From: Corynebacterium epidermidicanis | Lineage (GTDB): Bacteria > Actinomycetota > Actinomycetes > Mycobacteriales > Mycobacteriaceae | Reading direction: 5' to 3' | DNA length: 64,000 bases | Assembly: GCF_001021025.1 (NCBI RefSeq) | Contig: NZ_CP011541.1 | Span: 868,001 to 932,000, forward strand | Part shown: positions 1 to 9,074 of the stretch, in pieces | How positions within the stretch are numbered: position 1 is the stretch's first letter | How the letters are laid out: each line of letters opens with the position of its first letter | Program-made: the position numbers and the translations under genes | Notes under the pieces: model-generated | Seen by the model: only the letters and a program-made list of their open reading frames with translations | Told to the model about the DNA's origin: nothing | Databases searched by the model: none

Positions 1-793
1 ATACGGCATCAACGACGCGATCGTCGTGGACAACACCGGTCGCTGGCGTGACCGCGAGGGCCTCGAGCAGCACCTCAAGTCCAAGGGCGTTGCGCGCGTT
101 CTGCTGACCGCGCCGGGCAAGGGCGACATCAAGAACATCGTGTACGGCGTGAACCACGCCATGATCTCGGATGATGACCGCGTCCTTTCCGCAGCGTCCT
201 GCACCACCAACGCCATCACCCCGGTGCTGAAGGTCCTGGAGGACAAGTGGGGTGTTGAATACGGTCACGTCGAGACCGTTCACTCCTTCACCAACGACCA
301 GAACCTGATCGACAACTTCCACAAGGGTTCCCGCCGTGGCCGTGCCGCCACCCTGAACATGGTGCTCACCGAAACTGGCGCTGCAAAGGCTGTGTCCAAG
401 GCCCTGCCTGAGTTCGAAGGCAAGCTGACTGGTAACGCAATTCGTGTTCCTACCCCAGATGTCTCCATGGCAGTCCTGAACCTCAACATGAAGTCCGACG
501 TCACCGTCGACGAGGTCAACGACTACATGCGTCAGGTGTCCCTCACCTCTGAGCTGCGCCAGCAGATCGACTACATCAAGTCCCCAGAGGTAGTTTCCAC
601 CGACTTCGTTGGTTCCACCCACGCAGGCGTTGTCGACGGCCTGGCCACCATCGCCAAGGGCAAGCAGCTCGTCCTCTACGTCTGGTACGACAACGAGTTC
701 GGCTACTCCAACCAGGTCATCCGCATCGTAGAAGAGATGGCTGGAGCCCGTCCGAAGGTGCTGCCAGCTCGCCTGCCACTGTCTGAGGTCTAA
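1..793 (+). CDS. gapB: Glyceraldehyde-3-phosphate dehydrogenase, GapB type (5' end outside window)
   Basis: The reading frame is already open at base 2, so the N-terminal NAD(P)-binding part lies before the window. What is seen is the catalytic half: the SCTTN active-site motif with the nucleophilic Cys codon at 200-202, and a C-terminal WYDNEFGYSNQ segment typical of GAPDH. The enzyme interconverts glyceraldehyde-3-phosphate and 1,3-bisphosphoglycerate in the cytosol. Being next to pth and rplY matches the C. glutamicum gapB locus (the gluconeogenic, NADP-preferring paralogue) rather than the gapA-pgk-tpi operon. The GapB assignment therefore rests on context; the family assignment is certain. 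Confidence 0.9.
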   Translation, partial: YGINDAIVVDNTGRWRDREGLEQHLKSKGVARVLLTAPGKGDIKNIVYGVNHAMISDDDRVLSAASCTTNAITPVLKVLEDKWGVEYGHVETVHSFTNDQNLIDNFHKGSRRGRAATLNMVLTETGAAKAVSKALPEFEGKLTGNAIRVPTPDVSMAVLNLNMKSDVTVDEVNDYMRQVSLTSELRQQIDYIKSPEVVSTDFVGSTHAGVVDGLATIAKGKQLVLYVWYDNEFGYSNQVIRIVEEMAGARPKVLPARLPLSEV

Positions 794-810
794 GCTTTAG
801 TTGGTGCGAG

Positions 811-845
811 CCGCGCCCAGCCGTTAGGGTTGGGCGCGGTTTTTT
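811..845 (+). terminator. Rho-independent terminator of gapB
   Basis: A 9-bp GC-rich stem (811-819 pairs with 831-839, CCGCGCCCA arm) is followed by six T at 840-845, 18 bases after the gapB stop codon. Confidence 0.9.
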
Positions 846-870
846 GCTTTGCGACGCCCAGTTGCAGCGG

Positions 871-1130
871 AGGTTAAGTAGGGAAGCGTGTGCCTTCTGA
901 TTCCCGAATTCCACAATGTCGTAGGCCTTGAAGCCAGTATTTACTGTGTTCTGGCAGCCGTAGCCCGCTCGATGTCGTCCCTTCGGTGTAGTCGGACTAC
1001 CGCTTTGGGATTTTATTCATTAAAAAACGCTGCTCTGCGTAGTCGGACTACGCTGAAGCGACGACATAGCACTTGTGCAGCAAATCCGCACAGCCAGTGA
1101 CACCTTCGCCGGACACTTTTGCTTAAACCC
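871..1130 (+). repeat. Dispersed palindromic element, copy A
   Basis: About 260 bp related to copies at 9730, 28438, 29902 and 45208. The ends are degraded terminal inverted repeats (GGTTAAGTAGGGAAGCGTG at the left, GGACACTTTTGCTTAAACCC region at the right). The core keeps two inverted arms, each with the 13-nt palindrome GTAGTCGGACTAC, around an A/T-rich loop (TTATTCATTAAAAAA). It sits between the convergent gapB and the small membrane-protein gene. No convincing coding capacity and no flanking direct repeat, so it is probably an older insertion than copies B and E. Confidence 0.85.
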
Positions 1131-1133
1131 GAT

Positions 1134-1306
1134 TTAGCGTTTCTTGGTCAAGATATGCCAGGCCAGTGTCGCCAACGCTGCGATCAGCGGTGCCCAGAGC
1201 GGGGCTGACCAGATGATGTCGTAGCTGTCGGTTAGAACTGTTAGTAGCGCGCCACAGGCCCAAAAGACTAGGCAGAGGGTGAAAAAATCAACACATACTT
1301 GCGCAT
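1134..1306 (-). pseudogene. Small membrane protein, apparent -1 base frameshift in a T run
   Basis: A good ribosome-binding site (AGGAAG) and ATG at 1306 begin the peptide MRKYVLIF, 9 bases after the pth stop codon. After eight codons the frame runs out, but adding one T to the six-T run at about 1283-1288 (read on the minus strand) joins it to a frame encoding two hydrophobic segments (…FFTLCLVFWACG…, …WAPLIAALATLAWHIL) that ends in TKKR. The joined product would be about 57 residues with two membrane spans, translated with pth. Either a true frameshift or a homopolymer sequencing error; function unknown. Confidence 0.55.
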
Positions 1307-1315
1307 GTCTTCTTC

Positions 1316-1900
1316 CTAGTGGCTGTGGACGGCATTTTGAGCGAATTGCAGGCCGCGCTCCACAATTAATTCCGCGCCGTCGGCTGCTGTTGCGCATATC
1401 GCCCCCAGGTCCGCTTGTTCCGAAGCCGAGAAGTTTCTTAGTACGTAGTCCGCGGGGTCTTGCCGTCCCGGTGGGCGGCCGATGCCAACGCGTACGCGCA
1501 GGTAATCTTTCGTGCCTAAAGTCGACGACGTTGAGCGCAGCCCATTGTGCCCGTTTTCGCCACCGCCCTGCTTGAGGCGAACCACACCAAAATCAAGGTC
1601 CAGCTCGTCATGCACCACGATAACCTGAGCCGCAGGGATCTTGAAGAAGTCGCATAGCGCTCGAATGGGGCCACCGGAGAGATTCATGTACGTGCGTGGT
1701 TTAGCCAGGACGATTTTGGCGTCGCCAAGCCGGGCTTCGATGATGTCTGAATTGGACTTCTTGTGAGTGGAAAAGGAGCCCTGGTAGCGCGAGGCGAGCT
1801 CGTCGAGGACCATGAAACCGACATTGTGCCGGGTGGTCTCATACTTTGCGCCCGGGTTGCCGAGGCCGACGATCAAGAATGGTGCTGGCATGACATCCAT
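1316..1900 (-). CDS. pth: Peptidyl-tRNA hydrolase
   Basis: Cleaves the ester bond of peptidyl-tRNAs dropped by stalled ribosomes and so recycles tRNA; essential in most bacteria. The 194-residue product has the usual length. Visible hallmarks are GLGNPG (residues 12-17) with the substrate-binding Asn15, the catalytic His25 in TRHNVGF, and the conserved Asp in VVHDELDLDFG (about residue 100). It lies downstream of rplY in the same direction, a pairing known in actinobacteria, but a hairpin separates the two. An alternative ATG lies three codons in. Confidence 0.96.
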   Translation of the reverse strand: MDVMPAPFLIVGLGNPGAKYETTRHNVGFMVLDELASRYQGSFSTHKKSNSDIIEARLGDAKIVLAKPRTYMNLSGGPIRALCDFFKIPAAQVIVVHDELDLDFGVVRLKQGGGENGHNGLRSTSSTLGTKDYLRVRVGIGRPPGRQDPADYVLRNFSASEQADLGAICATAADGAELIVERGLQFAQNAVHSH

Positions 1901-1920
1901 TGTTCCATACTAGGAATGCG

Positions 1921-1960
1921 GAAAGCCCGCCGCTCCCAGCACAATGGGAGGCGACGGGCT
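1921..1960 (-). terminator. Hairpin between rplY and pth
   Basis: On the minus strand an imperfect stem of about 15 bp (arms begin AGCCCG and end CGGGCT, loop TTGTGC) follows the rplY stop codon and precedes TTTCC. It could end or attenuate rplY transcription before pth. The T run is short, so termination is probably partial. Confidence 0.6.
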
Positions 1961-1976
1961 CAAGCCAGGGGCAGAA

Positions 1977-2615
1977 TTACTCTGCGGACTCTTCAGCCTT
2001 CTCGGACTCTGGAGCGTCTTCGACGACGCCAGCTTCTTCAGCAGCCTCGTCAGCTTCAGCTTCGTTGTCCTCAGGAGCGACGAAGTTGACGATCAGGGTC
2101 TCAGAATCGGCAGCGAGCTCGATGCCGGAAGGCAGCTCGAGGTCAGCAGCGGAGATCTGGTCGCCGACAGCCTTGCCGTCGATGTTGACGGTGATTTCTT
2201 CTGGGATGTCCATAACGCCAGCGGAAACGAGGATGGTGTCTGCGTCCTGCATGACCATGGTGCCTGGAGCTGGCTCGCCAGCGAGTACTACAGGAACCTC
2301 AACCTCAACGGTTTCGCCCTTCTTGATGGCGAGCAGGTCAGCGTGGTCGATCTCCCAAGTCAAAACGTTCTGGTCGACGTGCTTGATCATGGCCAGCTGC
2401 TTGTCACCTTCGATGTCCACGGAGATAACAGCGTTGGAGCCGTGTTTACGGACGATCTTGGTGAATTCGATGCGGTTCACGGTGATGTGAATTGGCTCGA
2501 AGCCCTTTGCGTAGATGACAGCAGGAACGAGACCTGCAACGCGGGCACGGCGAGCGAATCCCTTGCCGAATTCCTTGCGTGGGCTTGCGGAAATTGCAAT
2601 TGCTTCGTTAGACAT
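1977..2615 (-). CDS. rplY: 50S ribosomal protein L25, long CTC/TL5 form
   Basis: Binds 5S rRNA in the large ribosomal subunit. The 212-residue protein is the two-domain CTC form: an N-terminal L25 domain (about residues 1-95, with the R-A-R-R-V-x-G-x-V-P-A-V-x-Y pattern near 22-40), a C-terminal TL5-type beta domain (about 95-185) and an acidic Glu/Ala tail (about 186-212). The start is fixed by GGAGG a few bases before the ATG at 2615. The tail is longer than in the short E. coli L25, as usual in actinobacteria. Confidence 0.95.
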   Translation of the reverse strand: MSNEAIAISASPRKEFGKGFARRARVAGLVPAVIYAKGFEPIHITVNRIEFTKIVRKHGSNAVISVDIEGDKQLAMIKHVDQNVLTWEIDHADLLAIKKGETVEVEVPVVLAGEPAPGTMVMQDADTILVSAGVMDIPEEITVNIDGKAVGDQISAADLELPSGIELAADSETLIVNFVAPEDNEAEADEAAEEAGVVEDAPESEKAEESAE

Positions 2616-2649
2616 AATGCCTCCAAAATTGTGTTAGAAGGCCGCTAGA

Positions 2650-2709
2650 CAAAACAAAAGCCTGCGGCCAACTCGCGGAATGTTGTCATCGTCGAGTTTT
2701 CGCAGGCTT
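2650..2709 (-). terminator. Two-part hairpin between the monooxygenase gene and rplY
   Basis: On the minus strand AAGCCTGCG (2709-2701) pairs with CGCAGGCTT (2666-2658), enclosing a second small stem (ACTCG/CGAGT), followed by TTTTGTTTTG. It is best read as the terminator of the upstream gene at 2779-3753. Because it sits 35 bases before the rplY start it might instead be an L25-responsive leader; the sequence alone does not decide. Confidence 0.65.
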
Positions 2710-2778
2710 AAAGTAGAGAAAACCATCGCGTCGATAACGGCCCAGATTAGGTGCCCTCGCCGAGACTGCGCAATATTA

Positions 2779-3753
2779 TCACGATCGCGCGGCGCCAAGC
2801 AATTTCAAGGTGCGAAGCTGTCCTTGTGGAGTGGGGGACGCAAGGGTGGTGATCACTTCGTCTGCTTGGACGCGTTGGGCGAAGCGATCGATGTATTCGG
2901 ATACATCTTCTGCCGTGCCAACTGCGGTGTACTGCAGCATGGTGCGTACCTGTTCGGCGGCCGGTGAGGCCATGAGCAGCTGCCGGTCTGTGTCGGTGAA
3001 CTTCCGATTACGCCCCACCAGGGCTTCAACTCGCAGCTCAAAGGTTTGGTTTGCTTCGACCACCGCTTCTTCTGCTGTATCCGCCGCGATGGAGTTGAGC
3101 GCTGCGATGAAGTACGGCTCCGGATGACGTTCACTGGGCTGGTAGCTTTCCCGGTACAGCCGAGCAGCGGTCTCCAAGTGTGTCGGCGCGAAGTGGGAAG
3201 CAAAGGCGTAAGGAAGCCCGAGCTGCGCGGCCAGCTGTGCGCCGAAGCGCGAGGAACCCAAGATATAAAGCGGGACCTCGGTGCCGTGGCCTGGGTAGGC
3301 ATTTACTTGGGAGTCATCGCGATTGTTGCTGAGGTAGTCCTGCAGCTCGAGAACATCCTGCGGGAAGCTCTCCGCGGCGGCGGGGGAGCGTCGCAAAGCG
3401 CGCAGCGTGACCTGGTCGGTGCCGGGAGCACGCCCGAGGCCCAGATCGATGCGGTCGCCATGAATGGTGGCAAGGGTGCCGAATTGCTCCGCGATGATCA
3501 GCGGGGAGTGATTGGGGAGCATGACACCGCCAGAGCCCAGCCTTATCGACGTCGTATGGTCAGCCACGTGTCCGATGAGGACCGCGGTAGCCGAGGACGC
3601 GATCGTGGCCATGTTGTGGTGCTCGGCGTACCAGACCCGAGTGAAGCCTTGCTTTTCCGCCTCCTGCGCGATCTGCACGGAGTTGTCAATGGCATCCTTA
3701 ATGTTTGCGCCCTTGCGGACGTGGACGAGGTCAAGGATGGAAAGTTTTGTCAT
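2779..3753 (-). CDS. LLM-class flavin-dependent monooxygenase
   Basis: A 324-residue bacterial-luciferase-like oxidoreductase that would use reduced FMN or F420 and oxygen on an unknown small molecule. It begins MTKLSILDLVHVRKG and has the AEHHNM motif near residue 50 and the LGLGRAPGTD segment near 110, both typical of the YwcH/MsnO8-like branch of the TIM-barrel family. The ATG at 3753 was chosen because GAGAGG lies just upstream and the frame before it has no family similarity. It stands alone between prs and rplY with hairpins on both sides. Confidence 0.88.
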   Translation of the reverse strand: MTKLSILDLVHVRKGANIKDAIDNSVQIAQEAEKQGFTRVWYAEHHNMATIASSATAVLIGHVADHTTSIRLGSGGVMLPNHSPLIIAEQFGTLATIHGDRIDLGLGRAPGTDQVTLRALRRSPAAAESFPQDVLELQDYLSNNRDDSQVNAYPGHGTEVPLYILGSSRFGAQLAAQLGLPYAFASHFAPTHLETAARLYRESYQPSERHPEPYFIAALNSIAADTAEEAVVEANQTFELRVEALVGRNRKFTDTDRQLLMASPAAEQVRTMLQYTAVGTAEDVSEYIDRFAQRVQADEVITTLASPTPQGQLRTLKLLGAARS

Positions 3754-3865
3754 GAGAAACCTCTCGTAGCAGCAAGGACAAGCGGGACCGGAACGCCCAT
3801 TGGGGTTGGCGCGCGAAACTCGTCGCCCGGGGTCGGTCGACGATGAGTACAACACTCGGTGGTTA

Positions 3866-3902
3866 GAAAAAATTCCCGGCAGCAGAGTTGCTGTCGGGAA
3901 TT
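3866..3902 (-). terminator. Terminator of the glmU-prs operon
   Basis: On the minus strand a 14-bp near-perfect stem (3902-3889 pairs with 3884-3871, arm AATTCCCG) runs into a T tract (AATTTTTTC), 18 bases after the prs stop codon. Confidence 0.88.
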
Positions 3903-3920
3903 CAATATGACCAGGGGTGT

Positions 3921-4898
3921 TTAGGCTTGGCCTTCGAAAAGGGTGGTTACGGAGCCATTCTCGAAGATTTCCTTGATAGTGCGGGCCAGCAGTGGCGCGA
4001 TCGAAAGCACCGTCAGGTTGTCCCAGCCTTCGGTGGACTGTGGCAGGGTGTCGGTGGTGATGATTTCCTTTGCACCACACTGCGAGAGGCGCTCGCGGGC
4101 AGGGTCGGAGAAGACACCGTGGGTGCAGGCGATGATGACATCACTGGCGCCGGCTTCGCGGAGCACCCCGACAGCTCCGGCGATGGTGCCGCCGGTGTCA
4201 ATCATGTCGTCGAGAAGCACACAGGTCTTGCCTGCTACGTCGCCGACGACGCGGTTAGCCACGACCTGGTTAGCCACCTCGGTGGAGCGGGTCTTGTGCA
4301 CGAAGGCCAGCGGGGCGTCGCCCAGCGTGTTGGCCCACTTTTCCGCCACCTTCACGCGGCCGGCATCCGGGGAGACCACACAGAAGTTGTCCAGGGAGTA
4401 GTTGGACTTGATGTAGTCCGTCAAAATCGGCATGGCGTGCATGTGATCGACGGGGCCGTCGAAGAAGCCCTGGATTTGGTCGGTGTGGAGGTCGACAGAC
4501 ACGATGCGGTCTGCGCCGGCTGCCTTCAAGAGGTCTGCGATCAGGCGGGCAGAAATTGGCTCGCGGCCGCGGTGCTTCTTGTCCTGGCGAGCGTAAGGGT
4601 AGAATGGCAAGATTGCGGTGATGCGCTTGGCAGATCCACGCTTGAGGGCGTCGATCATGATGAGCTGTTCCATGAGCCACTTGTTCAGTGGTTGGGTGTG
4701 GGACTGAAGCACGAATGCGTCAGAGCCACGGACAGACTCTTCAAAGCGGACGAAGATTTCGCCGTTGGCGAAGTCACGGGCGGTCATCGGGGTGAGTTCT
4801 ACGCCGAGTTCGCGTGCCACGGCCTCACCGAGTTCTGGGTGCGCGCGACCCGAGAACAACATGAGGTTCTTGTGGCTTTCAGTCCAATGTGCAGACAT
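3921..4898 (-). CDS. prs: Ribose-phosphate pyrophosphokinase (PRPP synthetase)
   Basis: Makes phosphoribosyl pyrophosphate from ribose-5-phosphate and ATP for nucleotide, His and Trp synthesis and for arabinan donors of the corynebacterial cell wall. The 325-residue protein starts at MSAHWTESHKNL (ATG 4898), 10 bases after the glmU stop. Hallmarks: the divalent-cation/PRPP signature starting DLHTDQIQGFFDGPVDH (about residues 135-151), the flexible catalytic loop with KTRSTEVANQ (about 200), and the PRPP-binding VLLDDMIDTGGT (about 222-233). The frame continues upstream but overlaps glmU and is not conserved there. Confidence 0.96.
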   Translation of the reverse strand: MSAHWTESHKNLMLFSGRAHPELGEAVARELGVELTPMTARDFANGEIFVRFEESVRGSDAFVLQSHTQPLNKWLMEQLIMIDALKRGSAKRITAILPFYPYARQDKKHRGREPISARLIADLLKAAGADRIVSVDLHTDQIQGFFDGPVDHMHAMPILTDYIKSNYSLDNFCVVSPDAGRVKVAEKWANTLGDAPLAFVHKTRSTEVANQVVANRVVGDVAGKTCVLLDDMIDTGGTIAGAVGVLREAGASDVIIACTHGVFSDPARERLSQCGAKEIITTDTLPQSTEGWDNLTVLSIAPLLARTIKEIFENGSVTTLFEGQA

Positions 4899-4908
4899 GT
4901 TTTGCTGC

Positions 4909-6381
4909 TTAGCCTTCCTGATCGGTGGTGTCGGCATCCCGCTGCTGAGCTGCGGCTGCGGCTTCAGCTGCCGGAGTTCCTGGTCGTTTCTTTTGGACCC
5001 AGCCTTCGATGTTGCGCTGGCGACCTCCGGAGACGACAAGTGCTCCTGGCGGGACATCATCTTTAATAACTGTACCCGCTCCAGAATAAGCACCATCACC
5101 GATGGTCACTGGTGCGATGAACATGGTGTCCGAACCAGTGCGGACATGCGAGCCTACGACAGTGTGATGCTTGTTCACTCCGTCGTAGTTCACAAACACG
5201 GAAGAAGCACCGATGTTGGAGTGCTCGCCGATGGTGGCATCGCCAACATAGGTCAGGTGTGGCACCTTGGAGTGGTCGCCGATCTGGGCATTCTTGGTTT
5301 CTACGAATCCGCCCAGCTTGCCGTGGGCTCCGAGTTTGGTGCCCGGACGCAAGTAGGTGAACGGGCCGACGCTTGCTTCGGTGCCGATTTCGGAGTCGAT
5401 GGCGTGCGTGCGAACTACCGACGCGCCGTCGCCGACCACCACGTTAACCAGGGTGGTATCTGGGCCGATCTCACAATCGTTGCCGATAATGGTGCCGGAA
5501 CGCAGCTGGGTACCAGGATGGATGATGACATCCTGGCCGATTTTCACGTCGACATCAATGAAGGTGGTGGCAGGGTCGATCAAGGTAGCGCCACCGCGCA
5601 TCGCCTGCTCTCGCAGTCGGCGGTTCATCTCGGCATTCATCGCTGCGAGCTGTACGCGGTCATTGACACCGGCGATCAGCATGGCATCATCAAGCCGGTA
5701 GCCGCGCACGATTTTGCCTTGACGACGTGCAATCCCGACAACATCAGTGAGGTAGAACTCGCCCTGCGCGTTGTTGGTATCCAGCTTGGTAACCGATTCC
5801 CGAAGCAAAGCCGCATCGAACGCGTACACACCGGAGTTAATTTCGGTGATGGCACGTTGCTCGTCGGAGGCATCCTTTTCTTCCACGATGGCTTCCACGC
5901 CTTCGGCATCACGCACGATCCGGCCATAGCCGGTGGGGGAGTCAAGCGTAGCCGTCAGCACGGTTACGGCTGCGTCATGGGAGTGCTCGGCAATAAGTCC
6001 TGTGAGCACTTCGCCGTTGAGCAGCGGAACATCCGAGGTGGTGACCACTACGGTGCCGTCGAAATCTGTCGGCAGAGCCTCCAAGCCACATGCCACAGCA
6101 TGACCGGTGCCGTTTTGTTCTTCCTGGATGGCGGTCTTGACTTCGCTCACCGAAAGTTTGGGCGCCTCCGCCTCGAGAGCCGGAATGACCTGGTCACGGC
6201 AGTGGCCGACCACAGCAATCAGGTGTGCTGGTTGGGTGGCTGCGGCGGCGTGCAGCGCGTGGGCGAGCATGGTGCGTCCGGCCACTTCGTGCAGCATTTT
6301 TGGCTTCGCGGATTTCATGCGAGTGCCCGCGCCTGCAGCAAGGATGATGACGGCAACCTGTTGGGTTGAAGCGTCAGACAT
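4909..6381 (-). CDS. glmU: Bifunctional N-acetylglucosamine-1-phosphate uridyltransferase / glucosamine-1-phosphate acetyltransferase
   Basis: Makes UDP-GlcNAc for peptidoglycan and, through it, mycothiol. The N-terminal pyrophosphorylase domain carries [18 protein letters not shown] (residues 14-31). From about residue 250 hexapeptide repeats build the left-handed beta-helix acetyltransferase, including the acetyl-CoA/active-site region [18 protein letters not shown]. At 490 residues it has the usual length with an Ala/Gln-rich, acidic tail. First gene of a glmU-prs unit; the same pair is found in other corynebacteria and mycobacteria. Confidence 0.97.
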   Translation of the reverse strand: MSDASTQQVAVIILAAGAGTRMKSAKPKMLHEVAGRTMLAHALHAAAATQPAHLIAVVGHCRDQVIPALEAEAPKLSVSEVKTAIQEEQNGTGHAVACGLEALPTDFDGTVVVTTSDVPLLNGEVLTGLIAEHSHDAAVTVLTATLDSPTGYGRIVRDAEGVEAIVEEKDASDEQRAITEINSGVYAFDAALLRESVTKLDTNNAQGEFYLTDVVGIARRQGKIVRGYRLDDAMLIAGVNDRVQLAAMNAEMNRRLREQAMRGGATLIDPATTFIDVDVKIGQDVIIHPGTQLRSGTIIGNDCEIGPDTTLVNVVVGDGASVVRTHAIDSEIGTEASVGPFTYLRPGTKLGAHGKLGGFVETKNAQIGDHSKVPHLTYVGDATIGEHSNIGASSVFVNYDGVNKHHTVVGSHVRTGSDTMFIAPVTIGDGAYSGAGTVIKDDVPPGALVVSGGRQRNIEGWVQKKRPGTPAAEAAAAAQQRDADTTDQEG

Positions 6382-6508
6382 AAGGCTCCGATCTGGAAGA
6401 TTAGTCGAGTTTTACCCTAATAAAAGTACCGCAGACCGCCCCAGTTTGTGGCCGGCTACACCGAAATAGCACGAGCTTTTCGGCGACCTTCAAACTAACA
6501 GCGGCTTT

Positions 6509-7717
6509 TTAGCGACTGACGTCGACAAGCTTCCGGCCCCAGACCGTACCTACGATTCCCATACCTGCCAGGAACAAAAGTGCAGCATCGGGACCGAAGT
6601 GAGAAATTCCGCCCGAAATGAGGCCGGCGAACAGCAAAACGACACCCAGAACTGTGTTCGCGACTGCCACATAGCGAGTGCGTGTCGCCCCTTCGGCCAT
6701 ATCAACGACGTAGGTTTTCCGCGCTACTCGGATCGCGGTGTGCACCAGGTGAATCCCAAAGAAGCCGACTGGCATGATCCAGTTGTTAACCGTCTGCGAG
6801 GCGAACTGATCGCAGACGACGAGGCCGATCAGAATTGCCGACGCCACCAAAGAGCCCACCGTCATCACGCTTTTCGACGACTTATCCGACCACACTCCCG
6901 AAATCCGACCGCCAATAATCGCAGCCACGCCGGATGCCAGTAGGAAACTGCCGAGCCCGGATGGGGCGAGCATGACCACGAATGTGGGGGAAAGCGCCGA
7001 GACTAAAAGCAAGGAACGCACGATGACAAAGGTGCGGAATTGTCTATCTGTTGCCAGTAGTTCCCAGCTGTCCTTGATCCAGTTATTGGGGGCTTCTTCT
7101 TTTGGTTCGTCGCCTGGTTCGTCGATGGTTTTGAAAATCAGGCCGGCAACTAGCCATGCGAGAGCCGAAAGAATGATCAGACCCACGAGGATTGGGATGG
7201 GTGGTTGCTTGCCTAGAAACATTAAAAAGACGCCAATGGCTACCACTGATATTCCGCCCACCATGGTGGCAGTGCCGGTGATAGTTCCGCGTCTACCCTT
7301 GGCGATCGTTCGCCCTTGGACGTCTTTGGATGCGATGGAACATAGTGCTCGACCGCCAGCCAGGATGCTCAGCAAGATGATGGTGGCAAGTCCCAATGCG
7401 TGACCCGTGGTGAGCAACGCAGCGATACCAATCCCCGCAGCCGCCACAGCCTGCACAATCGAGCCCCATACCCAAACGAGCTTTCGGGAAGGCTGTCGAA
7501 CTACCCACGGCGTCAAGGCTGCCTGCGGGAGCATGGAACCGGATTCTCGGATGGGTACAAGCATCGCGGCATAGAACGACGGGGTGCCCGAAGCAGCCAA
7601 AATCCAGGGCAGCACTGTCTTGGCCGCGACTACTTGGTCGCCAATGCTCTGCAGGCCGTTCGCCCAGATAAAGCGCCGGGCGTTGTAGTCTTCGTTTGGA
7701 AGCTTTTCAGTAATCAT
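6509..7717 (-). CDS. MFS transporter, substrate unknown
   Basis: About 402 residues with roughly twelve hydrophobic segments and a charged central loop (KTIDEPGDEPKEEAPNN, near residues 205-221) between the two six-helix halves. It belongs to the major facilitator superfamily, but no substrate motif can be recognised. The ATG at 7717 (MITEKLPNEDYN) is preferred to a TTG three codons earlier. It is followed by a 127-bp gap to glmU in which I see no hairpin. Confidence 0.8.
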   Translation of the reverse strand: MITEKLPNEDYNARRFIWANGLQSIGDQVVAAKTVLPWILAASGTPSFYAAMLVPIRESGSMLPQAALTPWVVRQPSRKLVWVWGSIVQAVAAAGIGIAALLTTGHALGLATIILLSILAGGRALCSIASKDVQGRTIAKGRRGTITGTATMVGGISVVAIGVFLMFLGKQPPIPILVGLIILSALAWLVAGLIFKTIDEPGDEPKEEAPNNWIKDSWELLATDRQFRTFVIVRSLLLVSALSPTFVVMLAPSGLGSFLLASGVAAIIGGRISGVWSDKSSKSVMTVGSLVASAILIGLVVCDQFASQTVNNWIMPVGFFGIHLVHTAIRVARKTYVVDMAEGATRTRYVAVANTVLGVVLLFAGLISGGISHFGPDAALLFLAGMGIVGTVWGRKLVDVSR

Positions 7718-7728
7718 CGAAACCAATT

Positions 7729-7777
7729 GTGCCCCACCGGATAGATCCGATGGGGCACCAGGTGAGCGAGGCTCACC
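7729..7777 (-). terminator. Terminator after the frameshifted surface-protein gene
   Basis: Two adjacent hairpins read on the minus strand: GGTGAGC/GCTCACC (7761-7777) and a 14-bp stem with one mismatch (GTGCCCCA… at 7729-7742 and 7744-7757). They lie between the surface-protein stop codon at 7816 and the MFS start. No long T run follows. Confidence 0.65.
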
Positions 7778-7815
7778 ATCAGTGTTGCAACTTACGCTGT
7801 GATTAGTGCGTTGTG

Positions 7816-8660
7816 CTATGCGTTGCGACGGCGGATGAGGAAAACGCCGGCTGCTGCGGTGATTGTGGCAACTGCGAGCAGACCTGCGACGGAAGGGCCG
7901 GTGTTGGCGAGGACCTTCTTGCCGGCAGCTGGGGCAGTGCCCTGCTTGGCAGCCGGAGCGGCAGCCTGCTTAGCTGGGTCGATGCCCTTCTGTGGACCCT
8001 TGGCTTCAGGTGCCTTAGCTGGGTCGATGCCCTTTTCAGGACCCTTGGCTTCAGGTGCCTTAGCTTCTGGAGCCTGTGCAGCAGGCTTTGGCGCCTCTGG
8101 AGCTGGCTTGGTGTCCTTCTGCGAAGAGCCAGTTGCGCCGGAGCTCAGAGCAACTGCGCCACCTGCGAGGGTAGCAGCACCGAGGACTCCGAGAGTGATC
8201 TTGCCTTCCTTGCTCAGAGAGGAACCTTCAGCTGGCTCCTTGGTCTTGGTGGTAGAAGCAGGAGCGGAGTTTCCAGGTGTTGCGGTGGTTGGTGCTGGTG
8301 CTGCGGTGGTAGGAGTGGAACCATCAGGGCAAGTACTGCCCGATTGCAGTGCTGCAACGGTCACAGGAAGAGTTTCTACGTTAGTAGCGACGGTAAACGT
8401 CACGGATACGTTGAAGGTGCCAGTGGTGGTTGGGGTGCCAGAAATGGTTTGAGTATCAAAAACAAATTGCATGCCAGAAGGAGGCCTGTCATGGAAGCAA
8501 TCTTGGTAGAATCACCATTAGTGAGGTAAGCGTCAATTTCTGCGCTGGCACTACATCCAGCGTAGAGGTTAGCTTGTTGAGCTACAGCAGGCGAAGTGAA
8601 CAGTGAAGCCACAGTGGCTACAGATAGGGCGCTCACGGCAAGTTTGGACCGAAAAGACAT
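7816..8660 (-). pseudogene. LAxTG-anchored surface protein with one frameshift
   Basis: AAGGAG and ATG at 8660 start a signal peptide (MSFRSKLAVSALSV…SPAVAQQ). The frame is then lost near 8480-8486 on the minus strand, where one extra C would join TKIASMTGL to PSGMQF and the following frame (FDTQTISGTPTTTGTF), a typical putative-Ig (He_PIG-like) junction. Downstream come a Pro/Ala/Lys-rich stalk with two copies of the KGIDPAK motif and a C-terminal sorting signal LANTG, a hydrophobic span and RRRNA. The restored product (about 280 residues) would be sortase-linked to the cell wall. It could be a real pseudogene, a phase-variable site or a sequencing error; the C-terminal frame alone lacks a signal peptide. 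Confidence 0.75.
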
Positions 8661-9074
8661 TAGTTCTCCTTGAAAAGTGAAAAGCCAAGGACAAGCGGTA
8701 TTTTTTCACTTAGAGGCAACTATCGCAGCGCAATTATTATTGTTGATCTTTCAATGAAAATAGATAGCAGAAGTGCTGTAGTTTACATTCTGGTCAAATA
8801 CTGAGAAAAGGTAGAAATACTCTCCGGCCATATTTGGTCTAAGGGGATATTTTTTGTGAGTAAAACAATTATGAAAAAGTGTCGCTATTGGTCGCATTTC
8901 GTAGTGCAGATACTGGTTGGGGTCTGATTTTCATTGTGGTTGATGATCGCAAGTCGTCTGACCGAATAGGGCTATGTTTGAGTGACCTATTTGTTTGCGG
9001 GTGAGGCTCGCGGAAGGCCCTCGATGTTGCTCATTTTTTGCAGTTTTGGGCAAATTCAAAGGCGTTCGGCGAAC
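8661..9074. other. A/T-rich upstream region of the surface-protein gene
   Basis: Noticeably A/T-richer than its surroundings and likely to hold the leftward promoter of the surface-protein gene. One tiny frame (GTG at 8855, 23 codons, MSKTIMKKCRYWSHFVVQ…) has AAGGGGA eight bases upstream, but it shows no similarity that I recognise. I see no other gene. Confidence 0.4.

Noticed and set aside
2022-2648. Long plus-strand frames over rplY, mfd, prs and other minus- or plus-strand genes
   Set aside because: Antisense or shifted shadows of well-supported genes in high-GC DNA; no family similarity.
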